Shown here piece after piece: positions 1 through 7,317 of a DNA stretch of 63,959 nt. The notes beneath the pieces were generated by a model, which had not been told where the DNA came from, did not search any database, and worked only from the letters and a program-made list of their open reading frames with translations. Where the stretch lies: contig JAFSXR010000059.1 of assembly GCA_017443985.1 (NCBI GenBank), positions 1 to 63,959 on the forward strand, written 5' to 3'. The translations under genes were made by a program, and so were the position numbers. This DNA comes from Synergistaceae bacterium (GTDB lineage Bacteria > Synergistota > Synergistia > Synergistales > Aminobacteriaceae). Position 1 is the first letter of the stretch. The number at the start of each line of letters is the position of its first letter.

Positions 1-5
1 ATGAG

Positions 6-12
6 CCCTCCT
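6..12 (-). promoter_or_regulatory. Ribosome binding site of the next trb gene, cut by the window edge
   Basis: On the minus strand the bases read AGGAGGG, then GCTCAT up to the first base of the window. The trailing AT would become an ATG start if the next base is G. In RP4-type operons trbD is followed by trbE, so this is probably the Shine-Dalgarno site of the TrbE/VirB4 ATPase gene. The identity of that gene is inferred from gene order only. Confidence 0.45.
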
Positions 13-42
13 AAATTAAATCAATTAAAAATTAAATTAAAA

Positions 43-354
43 TCAATATTGTTTATCAGGGTGTAATGCCCTTGATGTTGCTGAATAGGCGTCCTTGTAG
101 TTCATGGCACGCTGAAAAACTTTCAGCATGTCAGGGTCGTACTTTGCCATACTGCCGAGAAATCTGACTCCTACAATAAAAAGCGCAATAGCTACAACAA
201 CGTTAAGATAATTGCCGGCCGCAATTCCGCCCGTAAATCCCATTCCCATGCAGACCAAGAGCAATAAAAGAAAAGGGATACGGTCGCAGCCGAAAATCAG
301 CTGAGGCCGTGTCAAACTCCTTCTTATGGGAGCAATCCTAATGTTTTCGTCCAT
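43..354 (-). CDS. trbD: TrbD/VirB3-like conjugal transfer inner-membrane protein
   Basis: This small 103-residue protein belongs to the type IV secretion core, where VirB3/TrbD sits in the inner membrane beside the VirB4/TrbE ATPase. The N-terminal stretch RRSLTRPQLIFGCDR is typical of the family. Two adjacent hydrophobic segments follow (about residues 27-45 and 48-68, split by GGIAAGN), then a charged C-terminal tail. The length is normal. It lies 15 bp downstream of the pilin gene on the same strand, in the RP4 order trbB-trbC-trbD, and the next gene of the operon lies off the window. Family assignment is firm. Whether the element still transfers cannot be judged from three genes. Confidence 0.85.
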   Translation of the reverse strand: MDENIRIAPIRRSLTRPQLIFGCDRIPFLLLLLVCMGMGFTGGIAAGNYLNVVVAIALFIVGVRFLGSMAKYDPDMLKVFQRAMNYKDAYSATSRALHPDKQY

Positions 355-369
355 CTACTGCAATAAATT

Positions 370-738
370 TTAGAACAGTACGCAGCCGCCCGCAGCAGGA
401 ACAAACTTCAGTACGAGGGCAGAAATTCCCGTAAGCGATGAACCTACGATGACTACCATCATGAGCATTCTCGCAAAGTTTCCAAGCTCGCCTCCGAAAA
501 TCAAAATGCCGCCCGCGAAGAAAAGCCCGATCATTGAAACAAGAAGGGCTGTAGGACCGGAAAGAACTTTGGTAAATTCACCGAGACCCTTAGTCCACGG
601 TACCGCCGTGTCGGTTGTAGGGTCAGTAGCTGTACCGGCGTTTGCCGCGAAGGGAGCGCAGACGATGACGAAAATGAACATTGCTGCAATAAACGTTACT
701 CTGTGAGCGTAAAGAATTGAGAAAATACTTTTTTTCAT
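370..738 (-). CDS. trbC: TrbC/VirB2-like conjugative pilin
   Basis: This 122-residue protein is the likely major pilin subunit of the conjugation apparatus. It has a charged start (MKKSIF), a long hydrophobic signal segment ending near residue 34 at AANAG, a polar stretch, and two transmembrane helices (about residues 60-78 and 88-110) separated by a short turn, the usual VirB2/TrbC layout. Its position between the TrbB ATPase and TrbD supports the call. The start has a good AGGAGTTAC-type site upstream. Pilins diverge quickly, so assignment rests on topology, size and gene order more than on residue matches. Confidence 0.82.
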   Translation of the reverse strand: MKKSIFSILYAHRVTFIAAMFIFVIVCAPFAANAGTATDPTTDTAVPWTKGLGEFTKVLSGPTALLVSMIGLFFAGGILIFGGELGNFARMLMMVVIVGSSLTGISALVLKFVPAAGGCVLF

Positions 739-823
739 GATAAAAAAGTAACTCCTTTTGATTAAAATTTAGATTTAATTAATAGCGGAAACTTCAAAAA
801 TTCAAACTTCAAAATCCCCGCCG

Positions 824-1798
824 TTAATTACCGTTATTATTTTCGCGCAGGTCTCTGAAGATATAATCTCCGTGTTCAGTAAGACCATCGACAGCGATTA
901 ATTCAGCGAGTCTCGGCCCGATCTTCGGGTCTCTGACTAAGAACGCGACGACGTTAATAGCTTCCGCTACAAGTTCGCGCATCGGTGTCTCCGAAACTTC
1001 CGAAATAAGCTGCTCAATTCTTAACAAACCTGCACGCGCATCGTTAGCGTGAACGGTGCAAACCCCTCCCGGGTGTCCTGTGTTCCATGCCTTAATCATG
1101 TCGAGGGCTTCTTTGCCTCTGACCTCGCCGATGATAATTCTGTCGGGTCTCTGGCGCATTGTTATCTTTAATAAATCCTGCATGGAAATCTCATCATTTG
1201 TCCTCATTGCAACGTAATTATCAACGGTGCATTGAAGCTCCTGAGTATCTTCAAGAATTAATAATCTGTGTCCGGGCGTGAGCAATTTAATCTCATTGAG
1301 GATAGCATTAACAAAAGTTGTTTTGCCCGTTCCTGTTCCGCCGACCACGAGAATATTTTTGCGTTTTTTTACGGCATCGCGCAAAATTTCGACATCGCTT
1401 GCCAGAGCGCGTCCGCTTTGAATGTACTGTTCGAGGGAAAAGACCGACGACGCTTTCTTTCTCAAGTTAAAAGACGGCTTAGGAACGACGGGAGGAATGA
1501 CTCCCTCAACACGGCTGCCGTCGCCTGGAAGTTCTCCTTCAACTTTAGGATTATGAACGTTGATAACAGTGCCGAGCATGTGCGCGATAGTTCCCAGCAT
1601 TTGAAGAGCCTGAACTTCGGGCATGTCGCAAAGATATTTCATGCCTGCTCCGAGCCTGTCGGTCCAAACTGTTCCGTCGGGGTTCAGCATAACCTCTACA
1701 ACGGACGGATCGTCCATTGCTTCACGTACTGTCGGCCCCATTTCACGGCGTAATTTATTCAAATTTCGTCTGGTTACTTCCTCTGTTGCACTGCTCAT
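824..1798 (-). CDS. trbB: TrbB/VirB11-like traffic ATPase of the conjugation system
   Basis: This 324-residue protein is the hexameric VirB11-type ATPase that works at the cytoplasmic base of the secretion channel in pilus assembly and DNA transfer. Residues 153-160 form the Walker A motif GGTGTGKT. Downstream are an Asp-box-like LLILEDTQEL, the stretch MRQRPDRIIIGEVRGKEALD (Walker B region) and the His-box GHPGGVCTVHAND, all characteristic of the VirB11/TrbB/PilT superfamily. Length matches TrbB. It is the first visible gene of the operon, with a good AGGAGG-type site just before the start at 1798. It is followed by trbC (85 bp) and trbD, so an integrative conjugative element or plasmid-derived island probably continues to the left. 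Confidence 0.93.
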   Translation of the reverse strand: MSSATEEVTRRNLNKLRREMGPTVREAMDDPSVVEVMLNPDGTVWTDRLGAGMKYLCDMPEVQALQMLGTIAHMLGTVINVHNPKVEGELPGDGSRVEGVIPPVVPKPSFNLRKKASSVFSLEQYIQSGRALASDVEILRDAVKKRKNILVVGGTGTGKTTFVNAILNEIKLLTPGHRLLILEDTQELQCTVDNYVAMRTNDEISMQDLLKITMRQRPDRIIIGEVRGKEALDMIKAWNTGHPGGVCTVHANDARAGLLRIEQLISEVSETPMRELVAEAINVVAFLVRDPKIGPRLAELIAVDGLTEHGDYIFRDLRENNNGN

Positions 1799-1857
1799 GA
1801 AATCCTCCTGCTTTCAAAAAAATCAAATCATCTTTTTATTTCTAAGTCGAGCAAAAA

Positions 1858-1886
1858 TTTTAACTCTAAATTATTTGACGGGTCAA
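1858..1886 (-). promoter_or_regulatory. Candidate trb operon promoter with a palindromic operator
   Basis: Reading the minus strand, TTGACC (1881-1886) and TTAAAA (1858-1863) are separated by 17 bp and lie 60-90 bp before trbB, which fits a sigma-70 promoter. The -35 hexamer is inside a short perfect inverted repeat, TTGAC-CC-GTCAA (1875-1886), a possible operator. Conjugation operons are commonly repressed this way, but no repressor gene is visible here and the palindrome is short. Confidence 0.35.
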
Positions 1887-1936
1887 GTATCAAAAATGCG
1901 TCATTTTTTTTTACAGACTTTATCTTTTCATTCTGT

Positions 1937-1942
1937 TATACT
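1937..1942 (+). promoter_or_regulatory. Candidate -10 element (TATACT) for the esterase gene
   Basis: TATACTTAA here recurs upstream of the toxin-antitoxin pair (32758) and recA (33557), and in reverse upstream of the amylosucrase gene (10181). The next gene on this strand starts at 2019, behind an AGGAGG site. No clear -35 is seen. Confidence 0.4.
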
Positions 1943-2018
1943 TAACTAAAATTATACATTAAAAAAAATTAGAATTGTTTTTAATTTTATTTTTTCACAT
2001 AAATTTAGGAGGACTGCA

Positions 2019-2963
2019 ATGAAAAGAAAAATAATTTTTGCTGCGATTATGGTTATGATGCTCTACGCCCTTCCGGTATTTGCGGCGGCGCTGCCGTATC
2101 CTGACAAGACGCAGGATAAAGAGCTTCAGGCAATGATAGAGGAGACACTCCCGAAATTCCAGACGATGACGTACAGCAACAAAGATTTTGAAATTCCGTG
2201 CAATGTCTTTTTGCCCGATGATTATCCCGGCGACGGGCAGTATCCGCTGGTAATTTTTATTGCTGACGGAAGCGTCGTAGGAAAGGGTGCGGACGCACCT
2301 CTGCGTCAGGGTTACGGCGGAATAATCTGGGCGACGAAGAAGGAACAGGCTGAGAAGAAATGTATTGTCGTTGTTCCGCAATATCCTAAATTAATTTTAG
2401 ACGACCATAGCGGCTACACGATAACGAATTACATTAAGAACACTGAAAATTTAGTCCGCGCATTAATCGCAGGCTTCAGAGTCGATCCGAACAGGGTTTA
2501 TGCGACCGGGCAGTCGATGGGCTGTATGACGTTCCTTGTTATGGCGGCGAAAAATCCTGATTTATTTGCGGCGGAAATTTTTGTCGGAGGCCAGTGGGAT
2601 GTTCGTGCGCTTGACGGATTGAAGGGACAAAAATTTTTCTATATTGTTGCTGAAGGAGACCAGAGGGCTTCAACAGGGCAGAATGCTTTGAAGTCGCTTT
2701 TTAGAAACAGCAGGATACCTTTCAGCAGCGCGATAGGCTGGGACGCAAAAATGTCGCAGGCAGATTTTACGAAGGCAATGAACACGGTCTTAATGGGCAA
2801 CACGCTGGCGAATTTCGTTCAGTTTAGGAGTGGCACAGTACTTCCTGCCGGAGTCCCTGTCGGAACAGAGGAGCATATGTTCTCGTTCGATTACGCATAT
2901 AAAATTGACGCGCTCCGTGATTGGCTGTTCAGGCAGAGTAAAAAAGACAGACATGTAAGATAA
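2019..2963 (+). CDS. Secreted alpha/beta-hydrolase, esterase/peptidase-like
   Basis: This 314-residue exported hydrolase probably cleaves ester or peptide bonds outside the cytoplasm. The start follows TTAGGAGG at good spacing, and residues 1-23 form a signal peptide ending near FAAA. The fold resembles the PHB-depolymerase/S9-like esterases: a strand with oxyanion region (YPLVIFIADGS), a nucleophile elbow GQSMG (catalytic Ser around residue 168), and a likely Asp after EGD. The late histidine in TEEHMF is a candidate third triad member. It stands alone, with a strong terminator behind it. Substrate cannot be told from sequence. A dienelactone-hydrolase-like or feruloyl-esterase-like activity is also possible. 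Confidence 0.75.
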   Translation: MKRKIIFAAIMVMMLYALPVFAAALPYPDKTQDKELQAMIEETLPKFQTMTYSNKDFEIPCNVFLPDDYPGDGQYPLVIFIADGSVVGKGADAPLRQGYGGIIWATKKEQAEKKCIVVVPQYPKLILDDHSGYTITNYIKNTENLVRALIAGFRVDPNRVYATGQSMGCMTFLVMAAKNPDLFAAEIFVGGQWDVRALDGLKGQKFFYIVAEGDQRASTGQNALKSLFRNSRIPFSSAIGWDAKMSQADFTKAMNTVLMGNTLANFVQFRSGTVLPAGVPVGTEEHMFSFDYAYKIDALRDWLFRQSKKDRHVR

Positions 2964-3003
2964 TCGAAACAGTGATATAATTTTCACAGGAGTTAGGAGA
3001 AAA

Positions 3004-3040
3004 AATAATGAGGGGTCGAAATCGGCTCCTCATTATTTTT
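3004..3040 (+). terminator. Intrinsic terminator after the esterase gene
   Basis: A perfect 10-bp stem, AATAATGAGG (3004-3013) with CCTCATTATT (3028-3037), closes a 14-nt loop and runs into a T tract. The T tract is also the start of dispersed element copy B, so the two structures abut. Confidence 0.85.
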
Positions 3041-3155
3041 TGGGGGCTACAATGGGGACTACAGAAATCTTAAAATTTTTCAGCGTTCATAATTTTTTTA
3101 AGAGGCGCAAAAAAAAATAAACTCCAGAATTTTTTTTCGAGAATTTATTTTTTGG
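3038..3155 (+). repeat. GGGGACTACA dispersed element, copy B
   Basis: The copy starts TTTTGGGGGCTACAATGGGG, so the first unit has one A-to-G change, followed by ACTACA. It then continues with an AT-rich block containing TTAAAATTTTTCAGCGTTCAT and a homopolymeric A run. It lies between two convergent genes, so nothing downstream on this strand could use the TATAAT at 2976-2981. Other copies are near 10.3, 33.4, 44.0 and 53.1 kb. Confidence 0.75.
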
Positions 3156-3168
3156 CTTTGAATTATTT

Positions 3169-3990
3169 TTACTTCAGCTTGATGTGTAAAAAATTATTCC
3201 ACTTGTAATACGGTTCCGATAAAATGACTCCGGGAGGAATATCGGGCTGTACGTCGCTGTCCTCCGTGCCTTTGTACCAGAAAATAACGTCAGCTCTTCC
3301 GGAAGCGAGCGAGGAGGATCTGGCTATTGCCTCTATTTCGGATATTTCAAAATTAACTTTCAACTGTCTGCCGATCTCTGCAAGCATTGCGACGTTGAAG
3401 CCTCTGGGGCTTCCGTTGGACGCAACGAAATCGATAGGAGGCAGGTCGCCCGTCAAAGCGACTTTGATTTTTTCTGCTCCGTCAAATTTTGTAAATTTTA
3501 CGGGGTTGTCGCCGTTCTCCTCAAAATTTTCGATGTAATCTTTTCGGAGTTTTTCGAGAGTGCCGTTTTCTTTGAGAGCGTTCAGAGCCGTGTTAAATCT
3601 GTCCCGCAAGGCTGTATTTTTTTCTAAGAACCCCATAGCCAGATAAGTCGTCCGGACTCTGGACACGCACGACACTGTATACATGGCAGGGTTAGATTTC
3701 AATAAATATTCGGCTACGACTTCGGGAAGCTGAACCTCCGCGACCTCACGGCTGTTGAGAGCTAACTGCATCGCCAAAAGCGTGTCATAATAGAGGAAAG
3801 TTTCGGTGTTGCTGCTGCTTAAAAAATTCCAGCCGAAATTTTTTCTTCCGTCAATGACGAAAGCCTCGTATTCACTTTCCGTCATGTTGAGCTGCGCAAG
3901 AACTCCGACGCTTTGCCTGTTGCTAGCAGCTGCGCATGCGCAGGAAGCCAGAGAAATTATCATTAAAATAGCTAAAAAAATTTTTTTCAT
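3169..3990 (-). CDS. Solute-binding lipoprotein with SBP_bac_3 halves in swapped order
   Basis: This 273-residue protein has a signal sequence with a lipobox-like LASC near residue 17, so it is probably a periplasm-facing lipoprotein. Residues about 27-160 resemble the C-terminal half of family-3 solute-binding proteins: VGVL, a middle DTLLAMQLALNSREV segment, then the classic end piece LRDRFNTALNALKENGTLEKL. The part that normally comes first follows, from about residue 173: KIKVALTGDLPPIDFV, GSPRGFNVAMLAEIGRQL, SLASGRADVIFW, and SEPYY near the C terminus. The domain therefore looks circularly permuted, not truncated. No permease or ATPase is adjacent. The protein at 57150-57974 is a paralogue with the same order. 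The ligand is probably an amino acid or similar small polar molecule, by family only. Confidence 0.8.
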   Translation of the reverse strand: MKKIFLAILMIISLASCACAAASNRQSVGVLAQLNMTESEYEAFVIDGRKNFGWNFLSSSNTETFLYYDTLLAMQLALNSREVAEVQLPEVVAEYLLKSNPAMYTVSCVSRVRTTYLAMGFLEKNTALRDRFNTALNALKENGTLEKLRKDYIENFEENGDNPVKFTKFDGAEKIKVALTGDLPPIDFVASNGSPRGFNVAMLAEIGRQLKVNFEISEIEAIARSSSLASGRADVIFWYKGTEDSDVQPDIPPGVILSEPYYKWNNFLHIKLK

Positions 3991-4022
3991 GAATTTTTGC
4001 TCCTTTTCATTGTTCAGAAGGG

Positions 4023-4988
4023 TTAAAATTCTCTTGAGTAATATCCGGGAAGCTTAACATTATTCTCTGTAACGAGGAGATAGCCCGACTCTGAAAATAA
4101 TCCTTTCATTTCGGTGCCTTGTTCCATTTCAACGACAGCAGATACAGCCATTATTCCCATATTCCAAGGAATTTGAATCAGGCACGCAGATAAACTTCCG
4201 TCTTCAACAGCTTCAACATTTTCGTCAGAAGCGTCCCAGCCGACACAATAAGCTTTCCTGCTGTTCTGTGAGGCTTCTCTTACTGCGGCGGAGGCTCCGA
4301 TTGTGGCGTAGTTATCAACTCCGTAAATCGCGGCAACGCCATTTTCAATCATGCCCTTTGCGATTTCTTTAGCTCTTGATGAATTAGTATCAGAGTAACT
4401 TTGACTTACGAACATGAATTTTGTATCTTTTAATTCGGATATAAATCCAGCAACGCGCTGATGACATGACTCGGAATTTTCGTTAGTGTTAATTATTCCG
4501 ATAATGCCGCTAGAAATTCCGTCTGCCTCTAAAGTTTTTTTCAAGTATCTGCCGACTTCAGCTCCTGCTGAAAAATTATCGGTCGCATAAGTTACGCTTG
4601 CCGGGAATGTGGCCGGAGAGTCAACGTAAATTATTTTTATGCCCGCGTCTGAAGCTTCCTTGAGAACGCCGTTTAAGTCTTCGGGATCTGTGCAGGCGAT
4701 GATAATGTATTTTACCTTTGCTTCTATTGCCTGACGGACCATTTCTATCTGCTTTTCAATGTCGTAATTTTCCGGCGCAAGGCACATTAAATCAATATCA
4801 TGTCCGCGAAGGGCAAGTTCTTCAACACGTGCCAATGCTCCGTGCTTTATTCTTATCCAGTGAAAGTCAGACCAGTTCATGCAAATTAAAGCGGCCTTTG
4901 TTTTAACGCCTGCGTGTGAAACATTTTGAAAGCCGGGAAGAAAAAAAGAAATGGCCACTATAGATAGGAATGCCATAAATTTTTTCAT
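4023..4988 (-). CDS. Orphan RbsB-like periplasmic sugar-binding protein
   Basis: This 321-residue exported binding protein belongs to the Peripla_BP_4 (ribose/galactose-binding, LacI-like) family. A signal peptide covers about residues 1-27 (ending near SHAG). The mature part starts with the strand KAALICMNWSDFHWIRIKHGAL, then ALRGHDIDLM, VRQAIEAKVKYIIIACTDPEDL and AGIKIIYVDSP, a typical two-lobe pattern. The second lobe includes IIGIINT, VAAIYGVDNYATIGA and KAYCVGWDASDENVEAVEDG. No transporter genes lie next to it. The neighbour downstream is another orphan binding protein, so both may serve distant transporters or a sensor. Ligand unknown; ribose, galactose or autoinducer-2-like sugars are the usual options. 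Confidence 0.82.
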   Translation of the reverse strand: MKKFMAFLSIVAISFFLPGFQNVSHAGVKTKAALICMNWSDFHWIRIKHGALARVEELALRGHDIDLMCLAPENYDIEKQIEMVRQAIEAKVKYIIIACTDPEDLNGVLKEASDAGIKIIYVDSPATFPASVTYATDNFSAGAEVGRYLKKTLEADGISSGIIGIINTNENSESCHQRVAGFISELKDTKFMFVSQSYSDTNSSRAKEIAKGMIENGVAAIYGVDNYATIGASAAVREASQNSRKAYCVGWDASDENVEAVEDGSLSACLIQIPWNMGIMAVSAVVEMEQGTEMKGLFSESGYLLVTENNVKLPGYYSREF

Positions 4989-5056
4989 AAAAAAATTCCT
5001 CCTTTTAACGAATCAATTATCTTGATAATATTTTATTATAATTTACAAGAAAACTC

Positions 5057-5194
5057 ACGCTTCTATAAGCGTAGAATAGATTATTTTGAATTATTATATA
5101 ATACTTTCGGTGTTGAAAGCGGCCAAATCTTCAGCACTTCGACAAATAATAGCAGATATTTAAGAAGCCGCCACTTCTGTGCGGCAGTTCACTG
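5057..5194. mobile_element. IS200/IS605-like end remnant 1 (no transposase)
   Basis: A perfect small hairpin, ACGCTT-CTAT-AAGCGT (5057-5072), is followed about 95 bp later by a second one, GCCGC-(9 nt)-GCGGC (5167-5185). The second hairpin runs into AGTTCACTG, as seen at right ends of IS200/IS605 elements. A second pair with the same layout is at 49567-49720, with hairpin CCGCTT-CTAC-AAGCGG and a GCCGCC stem. No transposase or TnpB gene lies between the hairpins. The family link is from remembered end structure, not from a search. The stretch also contains the likely promoter of the CDC48-like gene. Confidence 0.45.
5097..5102 (+). promoter_or_regulatory. Candidate -10 element (TATAAT) for the CDC48-like gene
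   Basis: TATAAT lies about 120 bp before the start at 5221 and inside the IS605-like remnant. A GAAGGGA ribosome site stands about 14-20 bp before the start codon. No good -35 is visible. Confidence 0.35.
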
Positions 5195-5220
5195 AAACTT
5201 GAAGGGAATAAATCCAAAAA

Positions 5221-7317
5221 ATGCAAAAAATTTTCAAAGTTCAAGAAGCCTACTCCGGCGACGCTATGAAAGGTCTTGCGCGTATTCACCCTGACGACAT
5301 GGCGGAGTTAAATTTAAGCGAAGGTGATTTAATCGAAATCACGGGACGAAAAACGACTCCGGCGAGGGTTCGTGCAGGAGACAGGGAAGTCGGGCGCAAT
5401 GTCATTCAAATTGACGGGCTTATAAGAGAAAACGCAGGGACTTCTCTCGATGAGATGATAAACGTTGAGAGCGCGGTTAATCATCATTTCGCAGGGAGCG
5501 CGACGATTCAGCCGCTTGGCGACGTAAAACTTACCGACAAAGAAAAAGACGAGAGTTATATTCTTTCCATGCTTGAGGGCCAAGCAGTGAGGACGGGCGA
5601 CAGAATACGGGTAAATTTTTTCGGGACTAGGGTCTGCGATTTTTCAGTCAACGCTACAACGCCCGAAGGCACTGTAATTTTTAACAAGTCAACTTATCTG
5701 AATATTCTCAAGCCCTCGAACGCTGAACACGTCCATAAAATTTCTTATGAGGACATCGGCGGATTAAGCTCGCAAATTAGAAAAGTCCGCGAAATGATAG
5801 AGCTGCCGTTAAGATTTCCGCAGATTTTTGAGAAGTTAGGGATACAGCCTCCGCGCGGCGTGCTTCTGTACGGACCTCCGGGCACCGGCAAAACAGTAAT
5901 AGCACGGGCGGTTGCCAATGAGACTGACGCATGGTTCACGCATATATCCGGGCCCGAGATAATCGGCAAATTTTACGGCGAGAGCGAAGAACGTCTGCGG
6001 AAAATTTTTGAGGAGGCTCAAGACCGTGCGCCTTCGATAATTTTTATTGACGAGATTGACGCGATCGCCCCTAAGCGCGAGGACATGGGCGGAGAAAAAC
6101 AGGTTGAGCGTCGAGTCGTTGCGCAGCTCTTGGCCCTGATGGACGGATTAAAATCACGCGGACAGTTAATTGTCATCGGTGCTACGAACATTCCTAATGC
6201 TCTTGATCCTGCTTTGAGGAGGCCGGGAAGATTCGACAGGGAAATTTCTATTCCTATTCCTGACAGAAAAGGACGCTTGGAAATTCTAAAAATTCATACT
6301 CGCGGAATGCCTTTGGCTAAAGACGTAGACTTGAAAAAAATTGCTGACCTCTCTCACGGTTATGTCGGGGCCGACCTCGAAGAGTTAGCTAAAGAAGCGG
6401 CAATGTCATGTGTCCGGTATATTCTGCCCTACGTAAATTTTCAAAGCCAGGAAATTCCCTACGAAAAAATTTCAAATTTAGAGGTCGGCATGAAACATTT
6501 TCTAAACGCCCTCTTAGAGACAGAGCCGTCCGCAACACGCGAGGTCTTCGTTGAAATTCCTGAAGCAACTTGGGAAGACGTTGGAGGGCTTGAAAATATC
6601 AAAGACGAATTAATGAACGCCGTTATGTGGCCGATGAGACGCTCTGAAATTTTTGAACGCTATGGTATTCAGGCAACACGCGGAATTTTACTGCACGGGG
6701 CTTCAGGGACGGGAAAGACTTTGCTCGTTAAGGCTCTGGCCCATGAAAGCGGAGTGAACTTTATAAACGTTCAAAGCGCGAATGTTCTTTCACGTTACTT
6801 GGGCGAATCCGAACGCACTCTAAAAAATATTTTTAGAATTGCAAAGCAGGCTGCGCCCTCGATAATATGCTTTGACGAGATTGAAAATTTATTCCCGGAA
6901 CGTTCAGAGGGAACGGGCTCACAGTTCGCTTCGACTGAAAGCAGACTGACGGGACAATTTACGGCGGAGATGCGCGGAATTGAAGAGCTTAACGGCGTTA
7001 CCGTCATAGCTACGACAAACCGGATTGATTTAATCGACAGGGCATTATTAAATTCGGGAGTGTTCGACTTAAAATTTGAGCTGCCTATGCCGGATACAAT
7101 GACACGCGAAAAAATTTTTGACATTCTCCTGCGCAAAAAGCCCCTCGATGAAAACGTGAATCTCTCAAAACTTGCGGACATGAGCGAAAATTTTACGGGC
7201 GGAGATATTTCTTTGATATGCCGCAGAGCTTCAATGGAGGCTTTGAAACGAGATGAAAATAATTTTTTGTTAAAGTTTATTGACTTTGAAAAAGCCTTTG
7301 AGATTATGAAAAAATGA
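5221..7317 (+). CDS. CDC48/VCP-like AAA ATPase with two ATPase domains
   Basis: This 698-residue protein is a CDC48/p97-type unfoldase, a family common in archaea and patchy in bacteria. Residues 1-80 form the double-psi barrel N domain (GLARIHPDDMAELNLSEGDLI), followed by a second N subdomain. D1 has GPPGTGKT (218-225), IIFIDEIDAI and RRPGRFDR (333-340, with the arginine-finger residues). D2 has Walker A GASGTGKT (493-500) and Walker B CFDEIE, but the expected RPGRFDR is replaced by NSGVFDL (near 611-617), so the arginine finger is lost. Both pore loops are present (KFYGESEE, SRYLGESE). It overlaps rluD by 4 bp, so the two are co-translated. The substrate and adaptor are unknown; bacteria lack the classical ubiquitin partners. 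Confidence 0.93.
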   Translation: MQKIFKVQEAYSGDAMKGLARIHPDDMAELNLSEGDLIEITGRKTTPARVRAGDREVGRNVIQIDGLIRENAGTSLDEMINVESAVNHHFAGSATIQPLGDVKLTDKEKDESYILSMLEGQAVRTGDRIRVNFFGTRVCDFSVNATTPEGTVIFNKSTYLNILKPSNAEHVHKISYEDIGGLSSQIRKVREMIELPLRFPQIFEKLGIQPPRGVLLYGPPGTGKTVIARAVANETDAWFTHISGPEIIGKFYGESEERLRKIFEEAQDRAPSIIFIDEIDAIAPKREDMGGEKQVERRVVAQLLALMDGLKSRGQLIVIGATNIPNALDPALRRPGRFDREISIPIPDRKGRLEILKIHTRGMPLAKDVDLKKIADLSHGYVGADLEELAKEAAMSCVRYILPYVNFQSQEIPYEKISNLEVGMKHFLNALLETEPSATREVFVEIPEATWEDVGGLENIKDELMNAVMWPMRRSEIFERYGIQATRGILLHGASGTGKTLLVKALAHESGVNFINVQSANVLSRYLGESERTLKNIFRIAKQAAPSIICFDEIENLFPERSEGTGSQFASTESRLTGQFTAEMRGIEELNGVTVIATTNRIDLIDRALLNSGVFDLKFELPMPDTMTREKIFDILLRKKPLDENVNLSKLADMSENFTGGDISLICRRASMEALKRDENNFLLKFIDFEKAFEIMKK

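Noticed and set aside
3041-3065. Tandem GGGGACTACA units as a CRISPR-like repeat
   Set aside because: Only two units of 10 bp occur in each copy, without spacers or cas genes.
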